A stretch of 64,000 bases of DNA from Varunaivibrio sulfuroxidans (GTDB lineage: Bacteria > Pseudomonadota > Alphaproteobacteria > Rhodospirillales > Magnetovibrionaceae): the NCBI RefSeq assembly GCF_029318635.1, contig NZ_CP119676.1, forward strand, positions 2,555,001 through 2,619,000, in the 5' to 3' direction. Position 1 is the first letter of the stretch, and every line of letters starts with the position of its first letter. The notes below the pieces were generated by a model that did not search any database, was not told the DNA's origin, and saw nothing but the letters and a program-made list of their open reading frames with translations. Shown here piece by piece: positions 19,911 to 27,605 of the stretch. Both the position numbers and the translations under genes were made by a program.

Positions 19911-21143
19911 ATGAGTTTGCCGGTTTCGCCTCTTGCCCCCGCGTCCTTTCCCAAGATGACCCCACTGGGCGGCGTGCGCCTTGCGGTCGGGGCGTGTGGC
20001 GTGCGCTATAAGGAACGCACCGATGTCCTGCTGGTCGAACTGGCGCCCGGCGCCACGGTCGGCGGCGTTTTCACGCGTTCGAAAACCGCCTCGGCGTCCG
20101 TGCTGCGTTGCCGCGCACACCTTCCCGGCGGCGCGGCGCGGGCCTTGCTGGTCAATTCGGGCAACGCCAACGCCTTCACCGGGGCCAGGGGCGTGGCGGC
20201 GGTGGACCGTGTCGTCGCTACCGCCGCCAATGTGTTGGGTTGCGCCGAGGAAACGGTGTTTACCTCATCGACCGGGGTCATCGGCGAGCCGCTGCCCGAT
20301 GGCAAACTGACCGCGTTCCTGCCGACCTTGAAAGAGCGCTTGGACGCGGATCGCTGGGAAGACGCGGCGCGGGCGATTATGACCACCGACACTTTCGCCA
20401 AGGGGAGCGTGCGCACGGCGCGGATCGGCGGGGCCACGGTGCGCATCCAGGCGATCGCCAAGGGATCGGGGATGATCGCCCCGGATATGGCGACGATGTT
20501 GGCGTACGTCTTTACCGACGCCAAAATCCCCGCCCCGGTGCTTCAGGCGCTGGTGGCCGAGGGGGCGGAGCGTTCCTTCAACGCGATCACCGTCGATAGT
20601 GATACCTCGACCAGCGATACCTTGCTGGCGTTCGCCACCGGCCACGCCCGCCATGCCGAAGTCGAGGCCGCCGACGATCCCATTTTGGCGGATTTCAGGG
20701 CCGCTTTCGACGCCGTTCTGATTGACCTCGCTCACCAGATCGTGCGCGACGGCGAGGGGGCGCGCAAGTTCGTCACGATCGCCGTCGGTGGTGCGCAAAA
20801 CGATGTCGCGGCGCGCAAGATCGGTCTGGCGATCGCCAATTCGCCGTTGGTTAAAACGGCGATCGCGGGCGAGGACGCCAATTGGGGGCGGATCGTGATG
20901 GCCATCGGCAAGGCCGGCGAGGCCGCCGACCGCGACCGCATCGCCATCGCCATCGGCGGCGTCGAGATCGCCCGCGACGGCGAGGCCGTGCCCGATTACG
21001 ACGAAACCCCCGTCGCCCGGCACATGAAGGGGCAGGAAATCGACATCGCGGTGGACGTCGGCGTGGGGACGGGGGCGGCCACGGTGTGGACCTGCGACCT
21101 GACCCACGGCTACATCGACATCAACGCCGATTACCGTTCGTAA
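19911..21143 (+). CDS. argJ: Bifunctional glutamate N-acetyltransferase / amino-acid acetyltransferase ArgJ
   Basis: Catalyses ornithine-acetylglutamate transacetylation and, in bifunctional forms, acetyl-CoA-dependent glutamate acetylation in arginine synthesis. The 410-residue precursor cleaves itself at the MATML motif; here Thr195 in DMATMLAYVFTD is the expected nucleophile. Also seen: LLVNSGNANAFTG, SSTGVIGEPLP, a C-terminal GEDANWGRIVMAIGKAG and the closing TCDLTHGYIDINADYRS. The start is ATG 19911. It is followed after 33 bp by the GNAT-Nudix gene. The order foldase-argJ-mutT is common in related alphaproteobacteria. Confidence 0.96.
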   Translation: MSLPVSPLAPASFPKMTPLGGVRLAVGACGVRYKERTDVLLVELAPGATVGGVFTRSKTASASVLRCRAHLPGGAARALLVNSGNANAFTGARGVAAVDRVVATAANVLGCAEETVFTSSTGVIGEPLPDGKLTAFLPTLKERLDADRWEDAARAIMTTDTFAKGSVRTARIGGATVRIQAIAKGSGMIAPDMATMLAYVFTDAKIPAPVLQALVAEGAERSFNAITVDSDTSTSDTLLAFATGHARHAEVEAADDPILADFRAAFDAVLIDLAHQIVRDGEGARKFVTIAVGGAQNDVAARKIGLAIANSPLVKTAIAGEDANWGRIVMAIGKAGEAADRDRIAIAIGGVEIARDGEAVPDYDETPVARHMKGQEIDIAVDVGVGTGAATVWTCDLTHGYIDINADYRS

Positions 21144-21176
21144 TCGTAAGAACCCTGGAACGGAGTGACGCGCATC

Positions 21177-22166
21177 ATGGATTATGCTTGCTTCACCGCG
21201 GATAAGGGCTGGCGCGGGCAGACGTTGGAAGCGCCCCGCCTGCGCCTGCGCGCGCCCCGCACCGAGGATGCCCGGGCTCTTGCCGAACTGGCCAATGACC
21301 CTGAGGTCGCGCGCTATACCACGCGCGTTCCCCATCCCTATGAATTGGACGATGCGCGGCTTTTTCTCGAACAGGCGCTTCGTCGCACGGCGGGGTGCGA
21401 AACGGGGCGAGGTTATGCCTTCGCCGTGGAAAAGCGGATTGGGGAGGATTTGATCGGGGTCATCGAAATCGACCCCCAGGACGAAGGGCGCGGCGGTGTG
21501 ATCGGCTATTGGCTGGGCAAGTCCCACTGGGGCCGGGGGTTCGCCACCGAGGCGCTCAAACGGGTGGTCTCGTTTGCTTTCACCAGTCTCGGTATGGACT
21601 GGCTACGCGCCGGGACGCACCCTAAAAACCCCGCCTCGGCGCGGGTTTTGGAAAAAGCGGGATTTTCTTTCAAGGGGATGGATACCGCCTTTCCCGGCCA
21701 CGACAAACCCGTCGAGGCGCGCGCCTATCGCCTCGCGCGCGGTGACTGGCATCGGCGCGAGGCCACGAAACCGCGCCTTTTGGTCGCCGCCGCCGCCCTG
21801 CTCGACGGCGATGGGCGGGTGTTGCTGTGCAGCCGTCCCGAGGGCAAAACCATGGCCGGTCTGTGGGAATTTCCCGGCGGTAAGGTCGAGGGTGCGGAAA
21901 CACCCGAGGCGGCCCTGGTGCGCGAACTGAAGGAAGAATTGGGGATCGATATTTCGCAAAGTTGTCTTGCCCCGCTGACCTTCGCATCGCACAACTATGA
22001 CGATTTTCACCTGTTGATGCCGCTCTATATCTGTCGGGCTTGGAAAGGAGCGGCGCACCCCAAAGAAGGGCAGCGTCTGAAATGGGTGCGCCCGATGCGC
22101 CTCGCCGACTATCCGATGCCGCCCGCCGATATTCCCCTAGTCGCTTTGTTGCGGGATTTCCTGTAA
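21177..22166 (+). CDS. GNAT acetyltransferase fused to a MutT-type Nudix hydrolase
   Basis: A 329-residue two-domain protein. Residues about 15-180 are a RimJ/RimL-type GNAT fold: LRLRAPRTEDARALAEL, GVIGYWLGKSHWGRGFATEA (acetyl-CoA loop) and HPKNPASARVLEKAGF. Residues about 192-325 are a MutT-type Nudix domain with VAAAALLDGDGRVLLCSRP, WEFPGGKVE and the box from GGKVEGAETPEAA to RELKEELGI, which fits GX5EX7REUXEEXGU. MutT cleans 8-oxo-dGTP; the GNAT substrate is unknown. ATG 21177 is chosen, with GGAG 11 bp upstream; GTG 21165 is possible. The frame runs uninterrupted across the join, so the fusion is real in this sequence. Confidence 0.9.
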   Translation: MDYACFTADKGWRGQTLEAPRLRLRAPRTEDARALAELANDPEVARYTTRVPHPYELDDARLFLEQALRRTAGCETGRGYAFAVEKRIGEDLIGVIEIDPQDEGRGGVIGYWLGKSHWGRGFATEALKRVVSFAFTSLGMDWLRAGTHPKNPASARVLEKAGFSFKGMDTAFPGHDKPVEARAYRLARGDWHRREATKPRLLVAAAALLDGDGRVLLCSRPEGKTMAGLWEFPGGKVEGAETPEAALVRELKEELGIDISQSCLAPLTFASHNYDDFHLLMPLYICRAWKGAAHPKEGQRLKWVRPMRLADYPMPPADIPLVALLRDFL

Positions 22167-22215
22167 AGTAGGGGAGGGTAGTCGAGTAGGTTTACGAAAA
22201 AATAGGAGGCGCGTA

Positions 22216-22983
22216 ATGACGAAAGACAAAAATGACGCACCACAAAATCCGACGGCGTGCCTGATCATTATTGGCAACGAAGTGCTTAGTGGACGCACGC
22301 AGGACGCGAATCTCGCCTATCTCGCCCAAGGTCTGAACGATGTCGGCGTGCGTCTCGCCGAGGCCCGTGTCATCCCCGACGTCGAGGCGATCATCGTCAA
22401 AACCCTCAATCAATGCCGGAAGGCCCATACCTACGTGTTTACCACCGGGGGCATCGGGGCGACCCACGACGACATCACGGCCGAGGCCGTCGCCAAGGCC
22501 TTCGGGCGACCGCTGTTGTGTGACGCCCGCGCCGTCAAGGCGCTTGAAGAACATTATGGCGATCGCCTCAACGATGCGCGTTTGAAAATGGCTGAAATGC
22601 CCGAGGGGGCGGAACTGATCGACAACCCGGTCAGCCACGCGCCGGGCTTTCATATCGGCAATGTGTACGTTTTTGCGGGCGTGCCTAAAATCATGCAGGC
22701 CATGTTCGACGGCGTCAAACATACCCTAAAAGGGGGTGCGGTGTGGCGTGCGCGGAGTCTTTCCACCGATCTTACCGAAGGGGTGATCGCCGGAGAGATG
22801 GCCCTGCTGCAGGACGATCACAAAGATGTTGAAATCGGTAGTTACCCCCACTTCAAGGACGGTCGTTTGGGGGTCGCCTTGGTGGTTCGGGGCGCCGACG
22901 CCGGGGCTATCGACGAAACCGTGGCGGCGTTGGAAGCGATGGTTCGCGCACACGATGGCGCGGTGTTTGAGGACCCCCCCTAG
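22216..22983 (+). CDS. Molybdopterin-binding-domain protein (CinA N-terminal type)
   Basis: A 255-residue protein of the MoCF_biosynth/CinA-N type. Seen: LIIIGNEVLSGRTQDANLAYLAQ, TTGGIGATHDDITAEAVAKAFGRPL and PGFHIGNVYVFAGVPKIMQAMF (in parts), the conserved core of COG1058. It lacks the C-terminal CinA amidohydrolase domain. Roles proposed for the family include cofactor binding and pyrophosphatase activity; none is proven for this short form. The start is ATG 22216 with TAGGAGG 5 bp upstream. It is 49 bp after the GNAT-Nudix gene and converges on bluB. Confidence 0.87.
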   Translation: MTKDKNDAPQNPTACLIIIGNEVLSGRTQDANLAYLAQGLNDVGVRLAEARVIPDVEAIIVKTLNQCRKAHTYVFTTGGIGATHDDITAEAVAKAFGRPLLCDARAVKALEEHYGDRLNDARLKMAEMPEGAELIDNPVSHAPGFHIGNVYVFAGVPKIMQAMFDGVKHTLKGGAVWRARSLSTDLTEGVIAGEMALLQDDHKDVEIGSYPHFKDGRLGVALVVRGADAGAIDETVAALEAMVRAHDGAVFEDPP

Positions 22984-22996
22984 TGGTTTGAGTTTA

Positions 22997-23029
22997 ACAT
23001 TTGAGTCCGATGCAATTGGACACAAATGT
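22997..23029. other. Inverted repeat between convergent genes
   Basis: ACATTTG at 22997-23003 pairs with CAAATGT at 23023-23029; inside it GTCC pairs with GGAC across one A-A mismatch, around a 9-nt loop. Outer bases GTTTGA/TCAAAC nearby extend the dyad. It lacks a T-run, so it may be a weak terminator or a binding site. Confidence 0.5.
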
Positions 23030-23110
23030 GTGAAGAAATCAAACTGCAACAAAAAGATAGATAGTGGTCGGCCCGATGGTTCGCGGGAGCGAAACGTCGG
23101 AGTCGATCCC

Positions 23111-23764
23111 CTAGCGCGTAATCGTAAAATTCGCCGGGTCGAGGCGGTCCTGCCAACCAAAACGCACCAGCTCGGGGTCGATGTGCTCTTCCTCGGGGTA
23201 GCCGATACACAGGTAGGCGATCAATTTCCAGTCGTCCGGCACGTCGATGATGCGCGCCGCCTCCATCGGGTCGATGATCGATATCCAACCCACCCCGATG
23301 CCGCGCGCCCGCGCCCCTAGCCACAGCGTTTGCACCGCGCCGACCACCGAATAATCCATGGTTTCGGGCATCGTCTTGCGCCCCAACCCATGGCCGGTCG
23401 AGGTCTCGGGTTGGCAAAACACGGCCAGCTGTTCGGGGGCCCGATCCATGCCGGAAAGCTTCAGCGTGGCGTAAAGTCGGGCCTGCGCGCCGTGGTAGTC
23501 GTTTAAGGCGTCCTTGTTGCAGGCCTCGAACAGATCGCGCATGGCGCGGCGACGTTCGCCATCGTTGATCTTGGCGAAGCGCCAGGGCTGGCTGTTGCCC
23601 ACCGACGGGGCCAACGCCGCCAGGGCGATCAGCTCGTCGATCGCACCTGCGGGCAGGGCGTCGGAGCGAAACCGGCGCACGTCGCGCCGCCACTGGAACA
23701 ACTGCGTCAATTGGGCGTAAAAGGCGTCGTCAAATACGGGCGCGGCGGATGTGTCTGTACTCAT
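23111..23764 (-). CDS. bluB: 5,6-dimethylbenzimidazole synthase BluB
   Basis: Flavin-destroying nitroreductase-fold enzyme that makes the lower ligand of cobalamin from FMNH2. The 217-residue protein shows RRDVRRFRSDALP, LAPSVGNSQPWRFAKI, METMDYSVVGAVQTLWLGAR-like helix region (PETMDYSVVGAVQTLWL) and GVGWISIIDP, the pattern separating BluB from other nitroreductases. ATG 23764 is chosen over an ATG three codons upstream. It fits with cobS/cobT elsewhere in the window: this organism should make its own B12. It is transcribed away from the tRNA-Leu gene. Confidence 0.92.
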   Translation of the reverse strand: MSTDTSAAPVFDDAFYAQLTQLFQWRRDVRRFRSDALPAGAIDELIALAALAPSVGNSQPWRFAKINDGERRRAMRDLFEACNKDALNDYHGAQARLYATLKLSGMDRAPEQLAVFCQPETSTGHGLGRKTMPETMDYSVVGAVQTLWLGARARGIGVGWISIIDPMEAARIIDVPDDWKLIAYLCIGYPEEEHIDPELVRFGWQDRLDPANFTITR

Positions 23765-23931
23765 GGCGCACACTGTAGCGGCGCAAGGTGCGCCAAGACA
23801 ACGCCAAACCGTACCTCACCGTGAAAACGCGATGAAAATGCGTCGCGAGGCGAAATTGTCGCACGCCGTCGATTGGCGCTTGCCTCCGGGCGGGCCGTCG
23901 CGATAGGTTCAGCCCACCACCCCGGTTCAGT

Positions 23932-24018
23932 GCCCGCTTGGCGGAATTGGTAGACGCAACGGACTTAAAATCCGTTGTCCTTCGGGACGTGCCGGTTCGA
24001 GTCCGGCAGCGGGCACCA
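23932..24018 (+). tRNA. tRNA-Leu (anticodon TAA)
   Basis: An 87-nt cloverleaf with encoded CCA. The acceptor stem GCCCGCT (23932-23938) pairs with AGCGGGC (24008-24014), followed by A and CCA at 24016-24018. The anticodon arm ACGGA-CTTAAAA-TCCGT places TAA at 23966-23968. A long variable arm (TGTCCTTCGGGACG region) and the T arm GCCGGTTCGAGTCCGGC confirm a class II leucine tRNA. Confidence 0.97.
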
Positions 24019-24094
24019 GAACCTTTGCGGCCATCGCGTTTTGTTCGCGGCGCGCGGCATGTTTTCACCATGCGTCGCCCGATCGCGGTCGCCC

Positions 24095-24763
24095 TCAGGC
24101 GATGGAAAAGGCGAGGGTTTGGCTGATTTGAATCAATGGGCGCGCACTTTCACGGCGCCATGTATCCAAGGCGGTTTGTAAGGCGGAGAAGTCTTTCGCC
24201 GAGTTGGGCGCTTTGGCGACGACGCCCTCGCGGGCGAGAGCCTTTAGGACGTCGGTGGAAAAAACCATCGTATCGACCCCCATGCGCCGGAGCATGATTT
24301 GTCCCGTTTTCCCGCCCATCCGCGACGCACCTTTTCGCAAGGCGCGCAGGTTGTCGCAGTACTCGGCGTTTCGCCAACCGGCGAAAAAGGCGCCGACGCT
24401 TCCGTGTTCACCTTCGAGGGTCAGCAGATAGCGCGCATTTTCGCCCACGGATTTCATTTTCGCCGCATTGGCGATTAGGCCTGGGGTGGCGAGCAAGGTG
24501 TCCAGATCCTCCTCGCTCATCATCGACCAGCGGTTGACGTCGAAGCCTTCGAAAACCTCTTCGAAACGAGGCCATTTGTTCTCGACCAGTTGCCAATTGA
24601 AGCCGACCTGAAAGATGGCCTTGGTCATCTCCGAGAGCCAGCGCTCGGCGGGCGTGGCTTCGATTTCTTCGGGCGGGCGTGGGGCGAGGAGCAGGCGCTC
24701 CAGTTCGTTCTCGCCTCCCTTTCGATTGGCCGCATCCTCGAAAATATCGCGAAACGGTCGCAT
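24095..24763 (-). CDS. DNA-3-methyladenine glycosylase I-like (Tag family) protein
   Basis: A 222-residue protein of the HhH-GPD-related Tag/COG2818 type, base-excision enzymes removing 3-methyladenine. The core AIFQVGFNWQLVENKW, FEEVFEGFDVNRW, LLATPGLIANAAKMKSVGENAR matches the family layout, with the usual R of NR.K replaced in IANAAK. The N-terminal zinc ligands of classical Tag (Cys, His) are absent, so this may be a divergent paralogue with other activity. The start is ATG 24763 with AGAAG 5 bp upstream. No operon partner: it follows the tRNA gene on the opposite strand, and the next gene starts 121 bp away. Confidence 0.75.
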   Translation of the reverse strand: MRPFRDIFEDAANRKGGENELERLLLAPRPPEEIEATPAERWLSEMTKAIFQVGFNWQLVENKWPRFEEVFEGFDVNRWSMMSEEDLDTLLATPGLIANAAKMKSVGENARYLLTLEGEHGSVGAFFAGWRNAEYCDNLRALRKGASRMGGKTGQIMLRRMGVDTMVFSTDVLKALAREGVVAKAPNSAKDFSALQTALDTWRRESARPLIQISQTLAFSIA

Positions 24764-24884
24764 GCATCTTCTCCCGTAACGTTAGGCGACTTTCCCATGG
24801 TGGGATGGACAAAACACGGCCCCCATGCCCGGGCGGCGTGGGCAAAAATGGGGCAAAAATGGGGAAAGACGGAGTGATGTGGCG

Positions 24885-25253
24885 TCAGGACAGTTTGAGC
24901 TCCGTCTTCAAAAAAGAAATAATATCATCGGATTCGTACAGCCATTTTACGTCGTTAGGGCCCTTCTCGATGCGCAGGCAGGGGACCTTGTGTCGTCCGC
25001 CTTCCCGGGTCAATTCAGCCTTGAACGTCGCATTGTTTTGGGCGTCTCTCAGCTCGATATTCAGGGCGTGTTTCCTGAGTTGTCGCCGGACTTTTACGCA
25101 AAACGGGCAGGCCTTGAATTGGTAAAGGGCCATGTTCGCCGTCAAGGCGTCGATCGCATCTTGCTCTCTTTTTTCTCGAACGACGGGCTTGGGTCCGGTC
25201 AGAAAATCCATCGCAAGGATGAGGCGACCTAATATCATCCGAATAAACTTCAT
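24885..25253 (-). CDS. Glutaredoxin-like thiol protein
   Basis: A 122-residue protein with an N-terminal amphipathic or membrane-proximal segment (MKFIRMILGRLILAMDFLTG) and a thioredoxin-fold domain from about residue 41. The redox site is C49-P-F-C52 (KACPFCVKVR), the cis-proline lies in KVPCLRI and the closing helix in YESDDIISFLKTEL, as in glutaredoxin and GST N-terminal domains. It may be tethered to the inner membrane. The start is ATG 25253. It reads opposite to the SLC13 permease gene. Confidence 0.85.
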   Translation of the reverse strand: MKFIRMILGRLILAMDFLTGPKPVVREKREQDAIDALTANMALYQFKACPFCVKVRRQLRKHALNIELRDAQNNATFKAELTREGGRHKVPCLRIEKGPNDVKWLYESDDIISFLKTELKLS

Positions 25254-25558
25254 AATTGTTTCCTATAAGCATGTCAATTAATCCCACTTTATACATTGCT
25301 TCGCGAGATATGGTAGAACCTTATGGGAGATCGCCGTGCGGACGAACATCCTATGGGCGCGATAATGGTTTGTTCTATCCCGCCCGTAAGCCTATGCGGA
25401 CCGGGAAACGATGGCCGGAGTCGAAGGGGCGCCTAGGCGTGCGTTAGCGCGGGTCGTTTTTGTTTCCCGATGTGTTTGTTTCCCGATGTGATAATGTGCC
25501 CGGTGTGAGGGTCCGCGCGCGCGGGCGGGTAAACGACGCGACCGACGGAGGCGTGGAT
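25254..25558. other. 305-bp divergent intergenic region
   Basis: Holds the promoters for the glutaredoxin-like gene and the permease gene. Apart from a 16-bp tandem repeat at 25459-25490 I see no clear element. A small frame (25256-25447) lacks a ribosome site and is not believed. Confidence 0.5.
25459..25490 (+). repeat. Tandem 16-bp direct repeat upstream of the permease gene
   Basis: TTTGTTTCCCGATGTG occurs twice in immediate succession, followed by ATAATGTG. It lies 69 bp before the permease start and could be a duplicated operator or a polymerase-slippage product. Confidence 0.75.
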
Positions 25559-27460
25559 ATGCATCAAGCAGTGGACCTTCACGCGGTGACATCCTTTCAG
25601 ATGGCCATGACCTACGCCTTGATCGTCGGGGCGTTCGCCCTTTACGCCTGGGGCAAGGTGTCGATCGAGGTGGTGTCCCTCGGCGTGCTCAGTGCGGTAT
25701 TGATCTTTTTTTATGTTTTCCCCGTGATCGGGGCGGACGGGCGTAACCTGCTGGGGCCCGAACGGTTGTTGTCCGGCTTCGCCAATCCGGCCTTGATTAC
25801 CGTGCTGGCGCTTTTGGTGATCGGTCAGGGGATGGTGCGCACCGGGGTTCTCGATCAGGGGGCGCGAATAATTTTGGCGTGTTGCGGGGATTCTCCTCGG
25901 ATCACGGTCGGCGTGGCGTTGCTTTGCGTGTTGGTGGTCAGCGCATTTTTGAACAACATTCCGGTGGTTGTGATCTTTATTCCGATCATGCAGGCGATCG
26001 CCGCTAAATTTTCGATTTCCTCCAGCAAGTTGATGATGCCGCTCAGTTTCGCTTCGATCCTGGGGGGGATGACGACGCTGATCGGGTCGGCCAGCAACCT
26101 GTTGGTCAACAGCGCCCTGATCGATATCGGCCAACGTCCCTTTGCTTTTTTCGATTTTACCGTGCCGGGGTTGGTCTTGGCGGCGGTCGGCATGGTCTTT
26201 CTTCTTACCGTGGCGCCCCGTCTGCTCCGTGCACGGGAAAACCTGACCAGCCAAATTCTCGACGGCGCGGGTCGGCAGTACATCGCGCAGATTACCGTGA
26301 GCCCCGATTCGAATCTGGTCGGCAAAAAAACCATTGGGGGGATATTCCCCGATCTGACCGACATGACCCTGCGGTTGGTTCAGCGCGGCGAGGAGGGCCT
26401 GTTGCCGCCTTTCGAGGATTACCAGGTTCGTCCCGGCGATGTTTTGGTGGTGGCCGCGACCCGTCAGGCGCTGAGCGACGCCCTGACCCATGACCCATCG
26501 CAGCTCTATCCCGACCTGACCCACACCCAGGCCCAGGGCGCCGCCGGGGACGAAACCAAAACCGAAACCGAGGATGAACGGCCTTGGCATCAAGGCGAAC
26601 GGATGCTGGCCGAAGTCATGGTCGCCCCGGCGTCGCGCCTGATCGGCCAAACGTTGCCGCAAATCGGGTTTCGCTTTCAAACCCGGTGCATCGTGCTCGC
26701 GATACAGCGCCGTTCGCGCATGATCCGAAAGCGCCTGACCGATATCCGCTTGCAAGACGGGGACGTCCTTTTGCTGCAGGGCAGCCCCGCCGACATCGAA
26801 AAATTACGTACGAACCGCGATGTCGTCCTTTTGGAGTGGTTGGCCGCAGAGTTGCCTGCGGTTCACCATGCCCGGCGGGCGGCGTTCATCCTTTTGGGTG
26901 TCGTGCTCGCGGCGGCGACGGGGGTGGTGCCGATCGTTATCGCCGCGCTTGCCGGGGTGACCGCGATGCTCGCCAGTGGCGTATTGAATTTACGTCAAGC
27001 CGGGCGTGCGATCGACAGCAAAATCCTGACCATGATCCCGCTCGCCCTGGCGTTGGGCGCGGCGCTGAATGCCACGGGCGGGGCGATATGGCTGGTGAAA
27101 CAGTTGACCCAGGCCCTGGGCGGCGCACCGCCGGTGGTTATTTTGTCGTTATTTTTTCTTGTTATGGTCGTCCTCACCAACGTGATCAGTTCGAAAGCGA
27201 TGGCGGTTCTCTTCACGCCGATCGCTGTCGATATGGCGCTCGCCACGGGTAGCCCCGTCGAGGCCTTCGCCGTCGCGGTGGTTTTGGCCGCCAATTGTTC
27301 GTTTGCGTCCCCCATAGGCTATCAGACCAATCTGCTTGTGATGGGGCCGGGACATTACCGGTTTTCCGATTTTGCGCGCGTGGGCGTCCCGGTGATTGTG
27401 GTTGTCTGGTTGGCGTTCAGCGTGTTCGTGCCCTGGTATTACGGGATGATGTTTCCGTAG
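25559..27460 (+). CDS. SLC13/DASS-type permease with two RCK-C (TrkA-C) domains
   Basis: A 633-residue inner-membrane protein. The N-terminal half has about five hydrophobic segments and the family motif SFLNNIPVVVIF-like (AFLNNIPVVVIFIP) plus ILGGMTTLIGSASNLLVN, as in ArsB/NhaD and sulfate or dicarboxylate carriers. Two TrkA-C-like regulatory domains follow (about 240-325 and 350-430; PPFEDYQVRPGDVLVVAA, LTDIRLQDGDVLLLQG). The C-terminal half repeats the membrane fold, with NVISSKAMAVLFTPIA and ASPIGYQTNLLV. Substrate cannot be read from the sequence. ATG 25559 is chosen for its GGAGG 8-9 bp upstream; the open frame begins at 25460. Confidence 0.87.
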   Translation: MHQAVDLHAVTSFQMAMTYALIVGAFALYAWGKVSIEVVSLGVLSAVLIFFYVFPVIGADGRNLLGPERLLSGFANPALITVLALLVIGQGMVRTGVLDQGARIILACCGDSPRITVGVALLCVLVVSAFLNNIPVVVIFIPIMQAIAAKFSISSSKLMMPLSFASILGGMTTLIGSASNLLVNSALIDIGQRPFAFFDFTVPGLVLAAVGMVFLLTVAPRLLRARENLTSQILDGAGRQYIAQITVSPDSNLVGKKTIGGIFPDLTDMTLRLVQRGEEGLLPPFEDYQVRPGDVLVVAATRQALSDALTHDPSQLYPDLTHTQAQGAAGDETKTETEDERPWHQGERMLAEVMVAPASRLIGQTLPQIGFRFQTRCIVLAIQRRSRMIRKRLTDIRLQDGDVLLLQGSPADIEKLRTNRDVVLLEWLAAELPAVHHARRAAFILLGVVLAAATGVVPIVIAALAGVTAMLASGVLNLRQAGRAIDSKILTMIPLALALGAALNATGGAIWLVKQLTQALGGAPPVVILSLFFLVMVVLTNVISSKAMAVLFTPIAVDMALATGSPVEAFAVAVVLAANCSFASPIGYQTNLLVMGPGHYRFSDFARVGVPVIVVVWLAFSVFVPWYYGMMFP

Positions 27461-27605
27461 ATTGTGAATTTATGCCCATGCCCCGCGTTTAATTTCGCCG
27501 TGTCTCCCGGAGTTTATATTTTTCCGCTGGTAAAGCGGTGCCCTCTTCCCACCTAAAGGGGGACGCTGCCTCAGGGAAGTTATTTAAGCAAAAACGGGTG
27601 ATGCC

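Noticed and set aside
27500-27600. Possible riboswitch-like fold upstream of the chemoreceptor (GGTAAAGCGGTGCCC...GGGGGACGCTGCC)
   Set aside because: Spacing suggested a cyclic-di-GMP-I element, but the conserved core nucleotides and paired stems do not match what is expected; no confident call.
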